Assembly: GCF_963675165.1 (NCBI RefSeq)
Contig: NC_087388.1
Coordinates: forward strand, 5,923,651 to 5,987,650
Origin: Halichondria panicea
Lineage: Eukaryota; Porifera; Demospongiae; Suberitida; Halichondriidae
Reading direction: 5' to 3'
DNA: 64,000 nt
In this document: in pieces, positions 1 through 12,344 of the stretch
Position numbering within the stretch: position 1 is the first letter of the stretch
Layout of the letters: each line of letters begins with the position of its first letter
Notes under the pieces: model-generated
Database searches by the model: none
Told to the model about the DNA's origin: nothing
Seen by the model: the letters and a program-made list of their open reading frames with translations, nothing else
Translations under genes and position numbers: made by a program

Positions 1-86
1 TCCATACAAGCGACTTCCTGTGCATGACGGCTGTGTTTGTTTAGTTATATAAAATTAGTAAATATGTGTTCTCACTGTAAAGTATA

Positions 87-2461
87 ATGTGTGAGTCAGC
101 TGAGTACAAAGCATTCAAGGACTGTCATAACAGTCTTCTTACTTGTATTAAGCAGTCTCCTAAAGATGTCTGTGATCATTTACTCCCTTTCGAGATCCTA
201 GCACCGAACGATCGAGATTATCTTAAGAATGACCACCATGATGATGGTGACAAAACTCGACGAATACTTGATGCTGTGCTACTCCAGATAAAAAATGATC
301 CACAGGTTTTCCATTCATTCGTTAGTGCTCTTGAAGCAGCTGGTGGCTTTACGAAGGCTGGTGTACAAGAACTCAAGGATGCATTACAGAGACAACATCA
401 GCAGTGCGATCAAAGTCAAAGAATGGAAGAGAACCGTGAGTTGTAATGCCCCCCAAAAAACCCAACTCATGGTCCATTTGATTGCCATTTGATTGCCATG
501 TGATATAGCCAGTACCTGCATGGATGACATCGTAGATATTGAGTTACATCATGTAGGAGGACCAGCTGCAGGAAGTTATGTGGCCAATTATGGCTTCATA
601 TGCTTTATGTGGTTGCATAACTTTTACCTGGTTGAAGTTTAATATCGCCTCTAAAGCATAACTTTTAATAGTACTTAACAACATTATTATGGAGGCCTAA
701 CTCAACTCATGGTTCGAAAATCTTTGCAGGCTATGAGAACAGTCCAATGAGCCTACTACAACCATTACCCGGGTTAGCTGTGACTGAAGAAGCTGGGTCA
801 GGTATTATAACTATCTCAAACCAAGTGTTAGAGTCCGTTCTTTTCTTCTTGTGTAGTTTTTGAGTTACCTACCATGGACGATGGAGATGGAGGGACACTA
901 CTTGATCCATTAGAGCACCCTCCTGATGACACTGAAGTGGGAGCGGACCTCAGAGCAGCTGCAACAAGTCGACAAGTAGCACCTACTGGTATGTGATACT
1001 ATATAACAATTATGACTGATGTATTATTTACAGTTGATTCATTTGGAGGACGATTGCTACAAACTTTCCAAAGTGAAGAAATTGAACTAGTCATTAAGCT
1101 TCTATCCCAGGCTGAAAGTCAGTCCATTGATCTGATAGGTGTGTCTGATGCAGACGGCAAAACTCTCCTTCATCTTGCTTGTCGCAAAAACTGGATGGAC
1201 TGGCATGGCATTGTGGGTAGCCTTGTCGAAAATCACCATTGTGATGTTGCAGCAGTGGATGAAGATGGGAACACACCCCTTCATGAGGCATATCAATGTG
1301 GCAATCTCCCATCCGTAGAGTACCTGCTTAGCTTACCGACTTGTAATCCTGATGCAGTCAACAAGCACGAGTACACTGTACTGAGAATGGCCCTTGAAAA
1401 GAATGACAGAAAGTCTGTAAGAAATCTTTTAGCGACAGGACGAGTCAATCCTAGGAAAGGTAGCTCATGTGGTCATACATATCCAGAACTACTTGCAATA
1501 AATCAGCTTCAACCACAACCACAAAATTACGATGGCTCAGCTCTTCAAATGGTGACTCAGTTTGCAAAATGTATGGAGAGTAGCAAATGCAGTATTTGCC
1601 CGCCTTTCACTTCTTATTGCTTGCGAGATACCCTCCATAAAATCTTGAAGAATCGTAATCAAGTTTCAATCCCTAAAATAGTAGATTGTATTAAAGAGAA
1701 CATGTTGCCTCTTCCAGCAAACCCAGACGAGATTCATGATTTGCTTGTGGATATTCAAAGCTTGTCAGACGACTTTAACATACGTACTAATGAATTAGGG
1801 GAACTTCAAGTTCAAAGAAGAGACACAGCTTTAAGTATGTTACAGTAGCTCTATTGCATTATAACTATAACTGTGTCATAATTATGTATACAGGATATGA
1901 GAGCTATCCAGTGAGCCTGCTACAACCATTTCCTATGATGTCTGGATTTGTCATAGCTAATGAAACTATATCAGGTACTTATGTTATACAGAAGGCTATG
2001 TAGGAAATTATAACTATGCTGATACAGCTCTTGTGCCAAATATAGTTAGCTATGATGCAGTGCTAGTACTTCTTCTTTTCTTGTGTAGTTCTTGAGTTAC
2101 CTACCATGGGCGATGGGGATGGAGAGACACTACCTGATCCATTAGAGCACCCTCCTGATGACGCTGAAGTGGGAGCGGACCTAAGAGCAGCTGCAACAAG
2201 TCGACAAGAAGCCCCCACTGGTATGTGACTGTATAGTACTTGTGCGATAATTATGACGGATGTATTAACACAATTGCAGTTGATTCATTTGAAGGACGAT
2301 TGCTGCAAACCTTCCAAAGTGGAGAATTTTACCAAGCCATTGAGATTCTATCTAAAGCTGAATGTCAGTCCATTGATCTGAGGAGTGTGTCTGATGCAGA
2401 TGGTAAAACACTCCTTCATCTTGCATGTCGCAAAGGCGGAGTGGACTGGCACCACATCGTG
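87..2461 (+). pseudogene. Broken CARD-ankyrin receptor gene (copy of the first half of the gene at 55069)
   Basis: Inferred exons: 87-435 (CARD), 730-801, 857-988 (acidic linker), 1034-1834 (ankyrin), 1894-1974, 2089-2220, then 2280-2461 cut off. Every junction is phase 1. The CARD exon has the helical pattern ending in VFHSFVSALEAAG. The ankyrin exon holds about three repeats (GKTLLHLAC, GNTPLHEAY, then a degenerate one), followed by a conserved tail with a C-x5-C-x2-C cluster (ESSKCSICPPF). Exons and introns are nearly identical to 55069-58000, so the duplication is recent. The second ankyrin exon stops mid-codon at 2461, where an antisense CARD exon begins; no transmembrane exon follows. 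As it stands it could only give a soluble CARD-ankyrin protein or nothing. Domain calls are by pattern only. Confidence 0.75.
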
Positions 2462-2608
2462 TCATTCTTAAGATAATCTCGATCGTTTTAGTGCTAGAAT
2501 CTCGAAACGGAGTAATCAATCGCTGACATCTTTAGGAGACTGCTTAATACAAGTAAAAAGACTGCTGTGACAATCCTTGAATGCTTTGTACTCATTTGAG
2601 TCAGACAT
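2461..2608 (-). pseudogene. Inverted fragment of CARD exon 1
   Basis: On the minus strand an ATG at 2608 opens MSDSNEYKAFKDCHSSLFT, clearly the family's first CARD exon. An in-frame TGA after the DVSD motif breaks it, and it ends abruptly against the sense ankyrin exon at 2461. The sequence behind it (2609 to about 3150, minus strand) is the usual CARD-gene upstream region, so exon and promoter were inverted together. Confidence 0.75.
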
Positions 2609-5356
2609 GATGCTTGACATTAAATGAACAATCAGCTTTTAGCATTAGCTTTGCGAATGAGCCCACCCCCAATGTGAGAGCCTGAGGTGGTATGACAACC
2701 TGACTATTGGAGCAAAACTATTCATGATCTCTTATACCCTATACACAACCCCTCCTGTACTATTAAATATTCATCAGCCCAATCTCAAAGCGACTTTGTA
2801 CCTCTCAAACAGCTGATGCATTGTGTGATCACTGCATATTGCATCATAACCCACTCCACGCCCACACACTACCCGCCCCCACACGCTCCATCTCAACCTC
2901 ACTGCTCGTAACAAACAGCAGAGATATCGGCAAATCTCGACTGGTTAAGAAGAAGGAAAAAGAACAATAGAAATCCTGAATCTGTCTCTGCCATGCATGA
3001 CCATATAGATAACTCAGCCAGTACAGAGATGTATGAGTACCTCTATGTATATTTACATCACACATTGTGCCACGGTATAGCTCCCTGCTAAAAAAGCAGC
3101 TGGTTTCTTGTGAATAATATTCATAGTGGGGAAGTTGTGTTTGTGTTCAGCTAATGAATGTAATTCTAATTATCCCAGGTGTGGCATCTGGTACATTGCT
3201 GTAGCCAGGGGGAGTCTGGCCTTGAGACTCTACTCTCACACTCAATCTCAACCGACTCAATCTCATTACAGTGCATGACATGTGACCTTGTAATGAATAG
3301 CTCTTTTTGGGGTATACTAAGAAGTTTAAGTTGCATTATTGATACAAATTCTTAGCTAGCAATGTTCTATGTAGCTAATTATGTGTAGCGATTTTCATGC
3401 AATGTGAGTTAATAACTTATCCGTAAAAACGTATGTTATACACATGCTGCTGCAGAATCAAAGTCAGAGCATGGCCTGTCCAGGAATAGCTATATAGCTA
3501 GAGTATAAGTACGACGAGCAAGTATATAATAAGAGTTTAGATAATGAGATATCACAGAGAAGCACACACTGACTCACAAAGAACATGCAATGCATGCACT
3601 GGTATAGGAACAGAGATTCGCAGGCCCTCTTTACAACAATGAGTATAATTATTGTTTTTATTATATACACGAAGCACAAAGTTTACTTACTCTTAGGCCA
3701 TATAGATATATCTATACGGCCAAATCTACAAAGATAGCTAATAAACTCCAATTAACACTAAACAAGTGTCATTAATTAGCTAATAATTATTATTATTCTA
3801 CACATGCAATCAATGTTAAGACTTAACTTAAGTTAAGTGCACTATCCACCACACCGACTAGAAAAATTAGGACTAAGTCCATTCTGGTTTCTGTGAGCCT
3901 AAGACCATCAAAAGTGGATGGATTATATCATTTGTGCCACAATGGTAAGTACCAACAAGTGAATAGCCATCGTACATGCAGTAGATCAAATTGGAAAAAG
4001 CAACCCGCAATAAGTATAAGGAGTAAACGATATTTTGCTTCAAATGTTCACATTTAGACATACATTGAATTCATACGGAGCCTTTATGCAACGTGCATGT
4101 GCAGTGCAGGTGTAGCAGTGAATAAGCTCTCACACTCAATCTCATGACTGCATGACATGTGACCTTATATCCTTTGTAATGAATAATATAGCTGCTCTTT
4201 TTGGGGTAACTATTGCAATGTATGTTCAAGACATGCCAATTAAGGTCTAAACAAACGCAAATTACGAGTTTACAGTGCATTATAATCAGCCCATGTGCAT
4301 GTGACATCTGGCCATGGTACATTGCTGTAGCAACTACAATTCATCTGCACAGTCATGAGGGATGGAGTGTCTTACTATGCGGATTCTGTATCGTTTAGCT
4401 ATGTACAACTCATGCCATACAATATGTCAAACCGCTAAGTGCCTACATTATGATGTATTAGCCGCACATGTACAGAGCACTTAGTACATTACAAACAAGG
4501 AACTACTGTGGTTAAGACAATTATAGTGAATCCACAGTAAGACGCTCCATCCCCTCATGCATGTGTACTATTGATAGGCCACATGTCTTAATTGAATTCC
4601 ATAATTTGGAGCCTTTATGCAACATGCATGTGCAGTGCAGGTGTAGCAGTGAATAAGCTCTCACACTCAATCTCATGACTGCATGACATGTGACCTTATA
4701 TCCTTTGTAATGAATAGCTATTTTTGGGAAAGAACAACACGGAGAGGAAGCCACCAATGAATATTATTCACACGACCACCTCATGCGTAAAGAACTACTA
4801 TGACAATGTCAAGTACCCTACCACCCTAACAGTATATGTTTAGCAAAGAGTTATACGTAATGTGTGTATACATGTGTACAGAGCTAGAGGGGGACTCACA
4901 CATCTCTGTACTGGCTGAATTAATTACCTGGTCATACATGGCAGAGACAGTTTTCAAGGAATTTCTTTCCTTGATGCTTTTGCTTCTTTGGTTTGTCTTC
5001 TTGACCAGTCGAGATTTGCCGGCATCTCCTCTGTTTGATACTAGCAAGTGAGGTTGAGATGGAGCGTGTGGAGGTTGGTATAGTGTGGGGGCGGGTAGTG
5101 TGTGAACATGGAGTGGGTTAATAGAACAATGACCGTACAATCCATTGGCTGCTTGAGTGGTACAAAAGCCCCTTAATTTGATTGGATGGATGAAAGTTAG
5201 GACAGGAGGAGTTGTGCAGATACAAGAGCTAGTTTTAGTTACTTAATTAATCATAATCATGAATAATTTAGTGAGTAGCACCTCAGGCTCTGCTATAAGA
5301 TTGGGGGTGGGGCTCATTCACTAAAAGCTTATTGTTCATTTTAACTGTCAAGCATC
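2609..5356. other. Mosaic of duplicated CARD-gene upstream regions, no gene seen
   Basis: About 2609-3150 (minus orientation) and 4810-5356 (plus orientation) are two copies of the spacer that precedes CARD exon 1, forming an inverted pair around about 1.7 kb. Within it, about 4079-4197 and 4610-4725 are a near-identical direct repeat of roughly 115 bp that also matches part of the spacers at 25.7, 43.9 and 54.1 kb. Small open frames here repeat in both orientations and look like conserved noncoding sequence. Confidence 0.6.
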
Positions 5357-8300
5357 ATGTCTGACTCAGCGGAGTACAAAGCATTCAAGGATTGTCATGA
5401 CAGTCTTTTTACTTGTATTAAGCAATCTCCTAAAGATGTCAGCGATCGATTAGAGATCCTAGCACCAGCCGATCGAGATTATCTTAGGAATGACTCTCAT
5501 GATGATGGTGACAAAGCCCGGCGAATAATAGATGCTGTGCTGCTCCAGATCGAAAATAATCCACTGGTTTTCCAATCATTCATTAGTGCTCTTGAAGCAG
5601 CTGGTAGTTTTACGAAAACTACAGTGCCAAAACTCCATGATGCATTACTAATACAGAGACAAAATCAAGAACAGTGCGATCAAACTACAAAAATAGAAGA
5701 GAGTGGTAGGTTGTATAAGTATAAAAGCTTTCAATCCCTCAGATTGCATTATGAAAACCCAACTCATGGATTACTATGTATACAGCCAATACCCGTAAGA
5801 TATTATTAACTGACCTATTTTTATGATGCATGAGTGTTAATATACATAAACTGCTACAACTCTTCCCTAGCTGTTTGGGTTTGTTATGGCTGATGAAATT
5901 TATACAATAGTTTGTACCCCAATGCATGATTGTAGAATAGTGAGCCAATAAATGGTCACTTCGTCATTGCAGATAACGGAGGTCAGGCAGGTGAAGAGTT
6001 ACAACCAATATCCGTCAGTACAAGCTCTTCTGGATTTGAATCACTCACGGCTTCTGACTTTAATACAGATGGAAAATTCTTTAGCTTCCAATGCGGCTGT
6101 GGAAAGTGTACCATCTTGGGTCATGTCACTGGCAGGGATAAGTGTTTAAGCTCCAAGCCACCTCAAATTAAAAGAATTACTCGTGATACTGCTTGTAGTG
6201 AAAATAGAATATCAGCCACAGAAATCTCTTATAAGAAGTTCATGACAGCCCTACTTGATGAAACACGACACATTCATTCGAAGTTTTGTAGCTTACTCAC
6301 AAACACGATTACGAATCTGGAAAATCAATATGACATCACTAAAGTGAAGCAGTACGTCCAGGCGCTTTTAACACCACGAGAATCGTATTACAGCCCAGTG
6401 TATCGTAGACCTTCTTCTGAACAGATTCTGTTCCGTGATGTTACCAGCTTTAGAGATTTGTCAGTCTTCCTACAGAATAATTTCTGCTCTTGGTTCAATT
6501 ACTCACTGATTTCCGTAATGCGAGAAGAATTTCTTTTCCCATATGAAAATGATCAAGCATTACTGAGATACGAGCATTTGTTTCGGCAGTATGTTAATCG
6601 ACGATGTTTCTTATTTGTTGATGACTTTGGCCCTCAACCGTCTCATATTCAATCAGTGGAGATAACATGTAAGATTGATGTTGACTTTCAAACAATCACT
6701 TATGATCAAATTCAACAATTGGAGCTAGTTTTTATGAAATGCTGGGAACAAATAATACCACACCAAGTTCTGAATTTGAAGAATGTTCGAGAAGGCTGTA
6801 CAGAGCTGGTGTTTCGAGTTCCAGCTTATTTTAAGCATATTTACAGCCAGTTGAGTCCTGAACAGATGCAGTACCTGAAGGAAAATGCATTCATTGAGGT
6901 CAAAATTGGTCAACAAGTAATATTGAAGGTAATAATCATATTCACGTTAGACTTGTATAAAGTGGTAGGTATCTTGTTTTATACTCTGATGCAGCTAGCT
7001 GTACTTCCAAACAATGTATCCGTATTCTATTCTAACACGCACACTTTACAGGCAGAAGATAATTCAACAAAGAAACTGCTAAAAGCGTTTGGCCAAGATG
7101 GTGGTGACCCGACTTCTGCCGTAACCTTACTGATAGGGCTTGATCCGACAGTTGATGTCAGTTCAATCAGGGACAGTGATGGAATGACCCTCCTCCATCT
7201 TGCTTGTCGCTGGGATTGGTCAAAATGGGGACTCTTAGTCACCCAATTGGTCGAAACACACCATCATAATGTCTCAGTTGTGAATGAGGATGGAGACACA
7301 CCTCTTCACATAGCTGCTCGATTCAACAACAGAGGAGCTGCGGAATATCTTCTTGAGCCCAGTGATGCCAACGCTAGAAACAATGTTGGGTTAACTGCCT
7401 TTGACATTGCAGATCAAAAGCAACATCAAGAAGTTTTGAGAGTGTTGGTCGAGTGCGATGAAATATTTGCCAACATTCCAATAATAAGCGTTCCAATAAT
7501 CAGCACTCACGACGATTCTCAGTCAGACGAACCCATACATGGGACAAGCAGTGACTCAGATACATTGCCAATGTCTCCCAGTGCAGGTAAAACATACGTC
7601 AATGATTTTGACCGCACATGCATGCATGTATATTGTGCTCACAGATGAATCCACAAGCACTCAAGAGGACGGTTGGAATTCAACGACTAGTGCATCTACA
7701 GTAGAAGGTGCCTCATCAGCATTGAGTACCAGCTTAACATGTAGGTTACATACACTATCACTATGCAGTATACTTATAGCATACAATGTAATATCAGTAT
7801 ATATATCCGACTCCCATGCACTTCATAGTAATGCACAAGAAACGGTTACAAAAACCTAAACCCATGCATGATCAACAGCCTTCTTTGAGTGAGCATGTTA
7901 CTTGACAAACGTACTACGTGAGCGTAACTGCTGTGTCTGCTTTTCCTCAGGTAATTCTGTAATGGAAGATGTGTGCTTGAATACGGAAGTACAAAGTCAT
8001 GTTCATGATCAGCGCATTACATCTGGTAAGCTGTATCACTTTTTAATAGGATTATGTAATGGAGCATGTGTAAGTAGTAGAGAAGTTCTAACAGGTTATT
8101 TTAAGGTCTATTTGCGTTGAGTTTGCCCTCATAATGTACTTTATCATACTTCGTATACCTTTACACGGATTCCTTAAAATAAAGGCACTTTTGTATTGTC
8201 CATAATTATGCTTTAATATGCTTTAGAGGTAAAAAGTTTCAACCATGTGAAGTTCCTGCGAAGCTAAATTGACATGCACTGTGGCTAAACTCTACGCAAA

Positions 8301-10415
8301 TATTTTAATGAAACATTGATCTAGTGCTTAACATTTTCTTCAGATGAATTGTCCTCTGTTACAGTAATGGAAGATGTGTGTAAGAAGACTGGAGTGAGGG
8401 ACCAACAACTCAAGCAAGAAATCTCTGAGAGTGACATCATCCTATTAGCGGATAAATCTTCTCACCTGGACAAGGTATATAGTCAGTAATTAGTTTTATC
8501 ATCCTAGCTGGCCTTTTAAGGGAGGCTAATGATGCAAAATAATTATGTATAGAGGGGGGTGACATACATGTATCTAGAGGGTTCGTGGCATGCATCCCAG
8601 TACTATACTTACACAACAAAAACACATATGTTATATGGGATGCATCATCGTATTTTAGTGTTAAAATGACAGAAATTTATGTCATTTCTACATTAAATTT
8701 CAAATGATGCATTTTATTTGAGATGTTTTATGTTATTATAACATATCTGTTTTTACTGTGTACATATAAGAAATGTCACCAGTACCACTCAATTTTATTC
8801 TATGAATTATTTCCGAGAGGGGTAATTTTCTCTCTCCTCCCAACGAAACTCAGGCTACAGTGAAAAAACTCAATGATGCATTACAGAGACAACATCAACA
8901 GTGCGATCAAACTCCAAAATTCGAAGAGAGTGGTAGGTTGTATAAATATAAAAGCTTTCAATCCTCAGATTGTATTATGAAACCCAACTCATGGATTACT
9001 ATGTATACAGCCAATACCCGTAATCATAATATCCGTAAGACAATGTTGCATGACTGTCTGCAGTTGAGTTATGCTAGCATTATTGATAGGTGTTCATCAT
9101 ACGTAACTGCATGTGGGACTGTCCCACCTATAACTATTGAAGTTAGTGACATAAAAACCTATTTTTATGATGCCTTTAACCATATATTGAATAGGGGAGA
9201 GGGATTGGAAACGGAAGTTACCTCGAATTATATCCGCGCTACACCGGGGTTTAATCGAAGAAAGTATGGAGGATGACATTCATATTCAAGGCCTGCCAGA
9301 CGAGTTTTACATATCTGGGGGGCCTACTAATGAATTAGAGGATTTTCGTGTTCGAAGAACAGGTATACGTTTTCAAGTGTGTGCAACTTAAGTTTTATGC
9401 CCTTTATCCACAGTGGATAGACTTGCAGCAGATATTTCTGAACGTGATGTTCAACAGCAGAGTATAGAGTTGGTACCAATACTCTCTAAAACTTCTGAAG
9501 TATCAGTACCTGCTGTTAATGACCCTAGTAATGATAAAGATGAATCATCCCCCTTAATTAAATCACCATCTACTAAGTCTAAGGTATGGTAATAATTATT
9601 ATTGTGATCTCTGAATGGTGAGAGTATCCTCACACAATCAATGCTACATACGATCCTTATGACAATCCAGTATTTTGTACTGTATTTACCTAATGCTCCA
9701 ACCTTAACAGGGAGCTCTACGTCTTCGCAGTCTAAAGCGTCTTATTTATAAATTCATTTTAATTATATTATTATTTTTCTTGTTCTTGTTTACACTGGGC
9801 TCGTTCGGTTCACTATTATTCGGTTCACTATTGTACGATAGCTATTCACTCGTCGTTGGTACTACCAATGTGGCACAAATTCACCGGCAATCTGTGCCAC
9901 TAATTGGAATACCTGATAATCCATCAACTTTTGATAGTCTTAGCTTCTCAGAACCAACCAACGGAACAGACTTTGTCCCCATTAGCTTCTATACATTGTG
10001 GAATTGCTTTTATGATGATGCATTTATAGACGTTGAGATCACTGAGACATTGAATGTAAACTTTGACTCTCCAACTGACAAGAGCAAGCCTGTTACTGAG
10101 TTGTATCTCCTTGGAAACACTACACTTACTGTAGATATTACCACCGAAATCGTCCCTAACTATTTAACCAATTCTTGTATTGCATTTCTCCTTGTTTTTG
10201 ATAATTTTAATAAGTTCTGGAACTTCAATTCAAACCCTTTTTTAGTTGAAGATTTCTATTACAAAGAATGTATTGAGAACAACAAATCACAAACGATGAA
10301 TATAACATTCGTCAAACGGTCGTACTACTATATTGGTGTGTACACAGACATTCCCACTGAAGCTACTACCTTCTCTTTACACTTTCTCAGAACCAACTCA
10401 CGTAGTTTCCATTAG
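5357..10415 (+). CDS. CARD / Cys-motif domain / ankyrin receptor-like gene, ectodomain truncated
   Basis: Exons fit as 5357-5705 (CARD), 5973-6928, 7052-7586 (ankyrin), 7645-7740, 7951-8025, 8344-8474 and 9711-10415, with compatible phases (1,1; 0,0; 1,1; 1,1; 1,1; 0,0). The second exon carries a Cys motif (CGCGKC) and then about 280 residues of a domain I do not recognise, also present at 42.7-43.6 kb. The ankyrin exon has GMTLLHLAC and GDTPLHIAA repeats. Exon 8344-8474 (EISESDIILLADK) resembles the start of a Death domain. The last exon encodes a Leu/Phe-rich transmembrane segment and the ectodomain, but stops at 10415 after FSLHFL, about 90 residues short of gene 39719, with no second hydrophobic segment. 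Relic exons of another copy lie inside its last intron (8855-9583), so two genes collapsed together is an alternative reading. Confidence 0.6.
8855..9583 (+). pseudogene. Relic exons of a further CARD-ankyrin gene
   Basis: About 8855-8931 matches only the 3' end of the CARD exon (LNDALQRQHQQCDQ, then the usual donor). About 9270-9361 matches the last 30 residues of the ankyrin exon (TNELEDFRVRRT). 9414-9583 matches the exon just before the transmembrane exon (DISERDVQQQSIELVP) and ends in phase 0, so it could splice to 9711. Most of the CARD and all ankyrin repeats are deleted. The block lies in the last intron of the gene starting at 5357. Confidence 0.55.
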
Positions 10416-11356
10416 CTTCTATACAATTCATTGCTCTTTATTCGATACACTGTTTGATTTGTGGACGGTTTTTTGGTGTGGCATAAATTGTGATACTATC
10501 ACACTATCACAATTATCATGATATATTGCTATAAGGACTGGTGAAGAATCTACCTGAACTTGAGTTGTCTCCAATTCTCTATAGCCTATATATATAGTGC
10601 TATTATGCAAACTGATATAGACATGTGTAGTCTATATATATATATAGCGTATTAGGGTCTAAAAAAACGAAGTTGACTTTTTTTTTAGAAAAACTGCCAC
10701 TATAATTATACTCGGAGTAAATGAAAAATATATGAACTCAGAGTATAATAAGTCCTCCATTTATATCATTATGTGTATGATAAATACGTCATGCATATAG
10801 ATCTCTATTGCATGAAAGTAATATTATGTAGAAAATTCAACATTTTCCATTTATTATTATGCGTTCACAATTGACAGAATGTTCAAAAAATTAATTAGTT
10901 TCTATTTGTGGAATCATGTAAGGTATATACGTTTGATATAAGCGTTCTCACAATTGACAGAATGTTCACACATTAATTTTTAGTTTATACTATAATTATA
11001 TAATTATAGTTTATACTATATATACAGTATACGTTTGATATAAGCGTTCACAATTGACAGAATGATCACACAAATTTAGTTTATACCATATATATATATA
11101 GTATATATACCTTTGATATAGTATATGTTTGATATAGCTATTATAACATTTCTGTGTGATTAGTTCCCTAATCTTGTGTGACGTGCTCCGCTTCAGATCA
11201 CAGCCCTGTACATTGTATACTTACTGTATCTGTGTACAGTACTTTTAGTGCACCGATTAGCTTTATCATGTATTTGCATTATGTACATGTACATGTAATC
11301 TCCCTAAGTATGTTTATCCTGTCTTACACGTACACCTTTGCCCCTTGTGTCCGTAG
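10416..11356. repeat. AT-rich spacer with three copies of a ~90-100 bp unit
   Basis: The string CACAATTGACAGAATG recurs at about 10867, 10950 and 11047, each preceded by GCGTTC and followed by related AT-rich sequence with TATATA runs. The three units start near 10861, 10941 and 11042. No coding sequence was seen before the lamin-like exon at 11357. Confidence 0.6.
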
Positions 11357-12330
11357 ATTGAAAAGCTAGAGTGTGCTCTGCGTGACAAGGACGATGAGCT
11401 GGGCCGTGTGCGTCGCCAGCACACCGATGAAATGGGCCGTGTGCGTCGCCAGCACACCGATGAAATGTCACAGATGATGGACGAGCTGCGTACCACTCGA
11501 AAGAGCTACGAGGTCAAAATACACGAGTACGAGCAACTCATGGACCTCAAGGTCCAGCAGGACCAGGAGATTGCCACCTACAGGGCACTACTGCAGGAGG
11601 ACACCAGGTGAGGCTCTATTTAAAGCACACTGGGGGGTTTGACCTGGCTTTGCGTAGTTTTATAACCTGTTTTGATGTGTGCAACTGCTTGGGAATTTGA
11701 ATACTGAATCTTTCCCCCACCAGGGGGAATGTGCTGAGGTATGGTCAAATCCCCCATATTACCCTTCCCCCTCCTGGGGGGGGGGCAACACTTTGATAGG
11801 TGCATTACATGTGCAGCACTGTATTACATCAGGGGCTTAGAGAAGAGGGTATGCAACTCAGTCAGAATCAGCACCCTTCATCTGTTACTATTTTTACTTG
11901 ACTTTTGTACAGTACAGTACTGGGATTCTATTTATAGTAAATCCTGCCTCTGATATGAACTATGGTGATTACATAGGGTAGATAGTGCTATGTAGTACCA
12001 GGAGCGCATCCTCACATGCTCCTGATAGTACCAAGTGCATGTATGTGCTGTGTATCTATTACTTGTATGTTCATACAATGTGTAGTCAATTTTTAGGCAA
12101 TGACATGTATCCTAATTCATGTACCATCAGCATTTTTCCATTAATTTTTATACCGCTATGCACATGTGTGTTTGCATGCTCTTACTTTCATTCTCTGTAG
12201 ACTAAACCTGACCCCTACCCCCCGTGAGAAGCGCACCCGCACTCGCACCCAGACTGGGGGAGAGCCTGTCCCCATCCCCAAGAAGATGCGTCTGGAGACC
12301 CCCACACCCATGCAGGCCAAAAAGTCCTCA
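11357..12330 (+). pseudogene. Lamin gene fragment (end of the rod and start of the tail)
   Basis: Two exons, 11357-11607 and 12201-12330, join in phase 2. The first ends with the intermediate-filament rod-end signature: YEQLMDLKVQQDQEIATYRA then LLQED. The second starts RLNLTPTPRE, matching the lamin post-rod Ser/Thr-Pro phosphorylation site, and continues to a basic PIPKKMRLE, a likely nuclear localisation signal. A donor follows at 12331. No head, coil 1, Ig-like tail or CaaX exon lies nearby; upstream is AT-rich repeat and downstream an antisense coiled-coil gene fragment. I read it as a displaced internal piece of a nuclear lamin gene. Coding triplets are GC-rich compared with the neighbours. 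Confidence 0.7.
11401..11466 (+). repeat. Perfect 33-bp tandem duplication in the lamin-like rod
   Basis: 11401-11433 and 11434-11466 are identical and encode GRVRRQHTDEM twice. The added 11 residues correspond to a hendecad step, which a coiled coil can absorb. Confidence 0.9.
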
Positions 12331-12344
12331 GTGAGCTGACATTG

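Noticed and set aside
4836-5051. Open frame in the CARD upstream spacer, with similar frames at 2844-3065
   Set aside because: It recurs because the spacer is duplicated; frame is not preserved between copies and no splice sites or start context support it.
87-10415. NLR (NACHT-containing) identity for the CARD-ankyrin genes
   Set aside because: No P-loop (GxxxxGKS/T) or NACHT motif was found in any exon; the proteins carry TM segments instead.
10861-11130. Three spaced repeats resembling a CRISPR array
   Set aside because: Only three diverged copies in AT-rich eukaryotic DNA, with similar rather than unique spacers and no cas genes.
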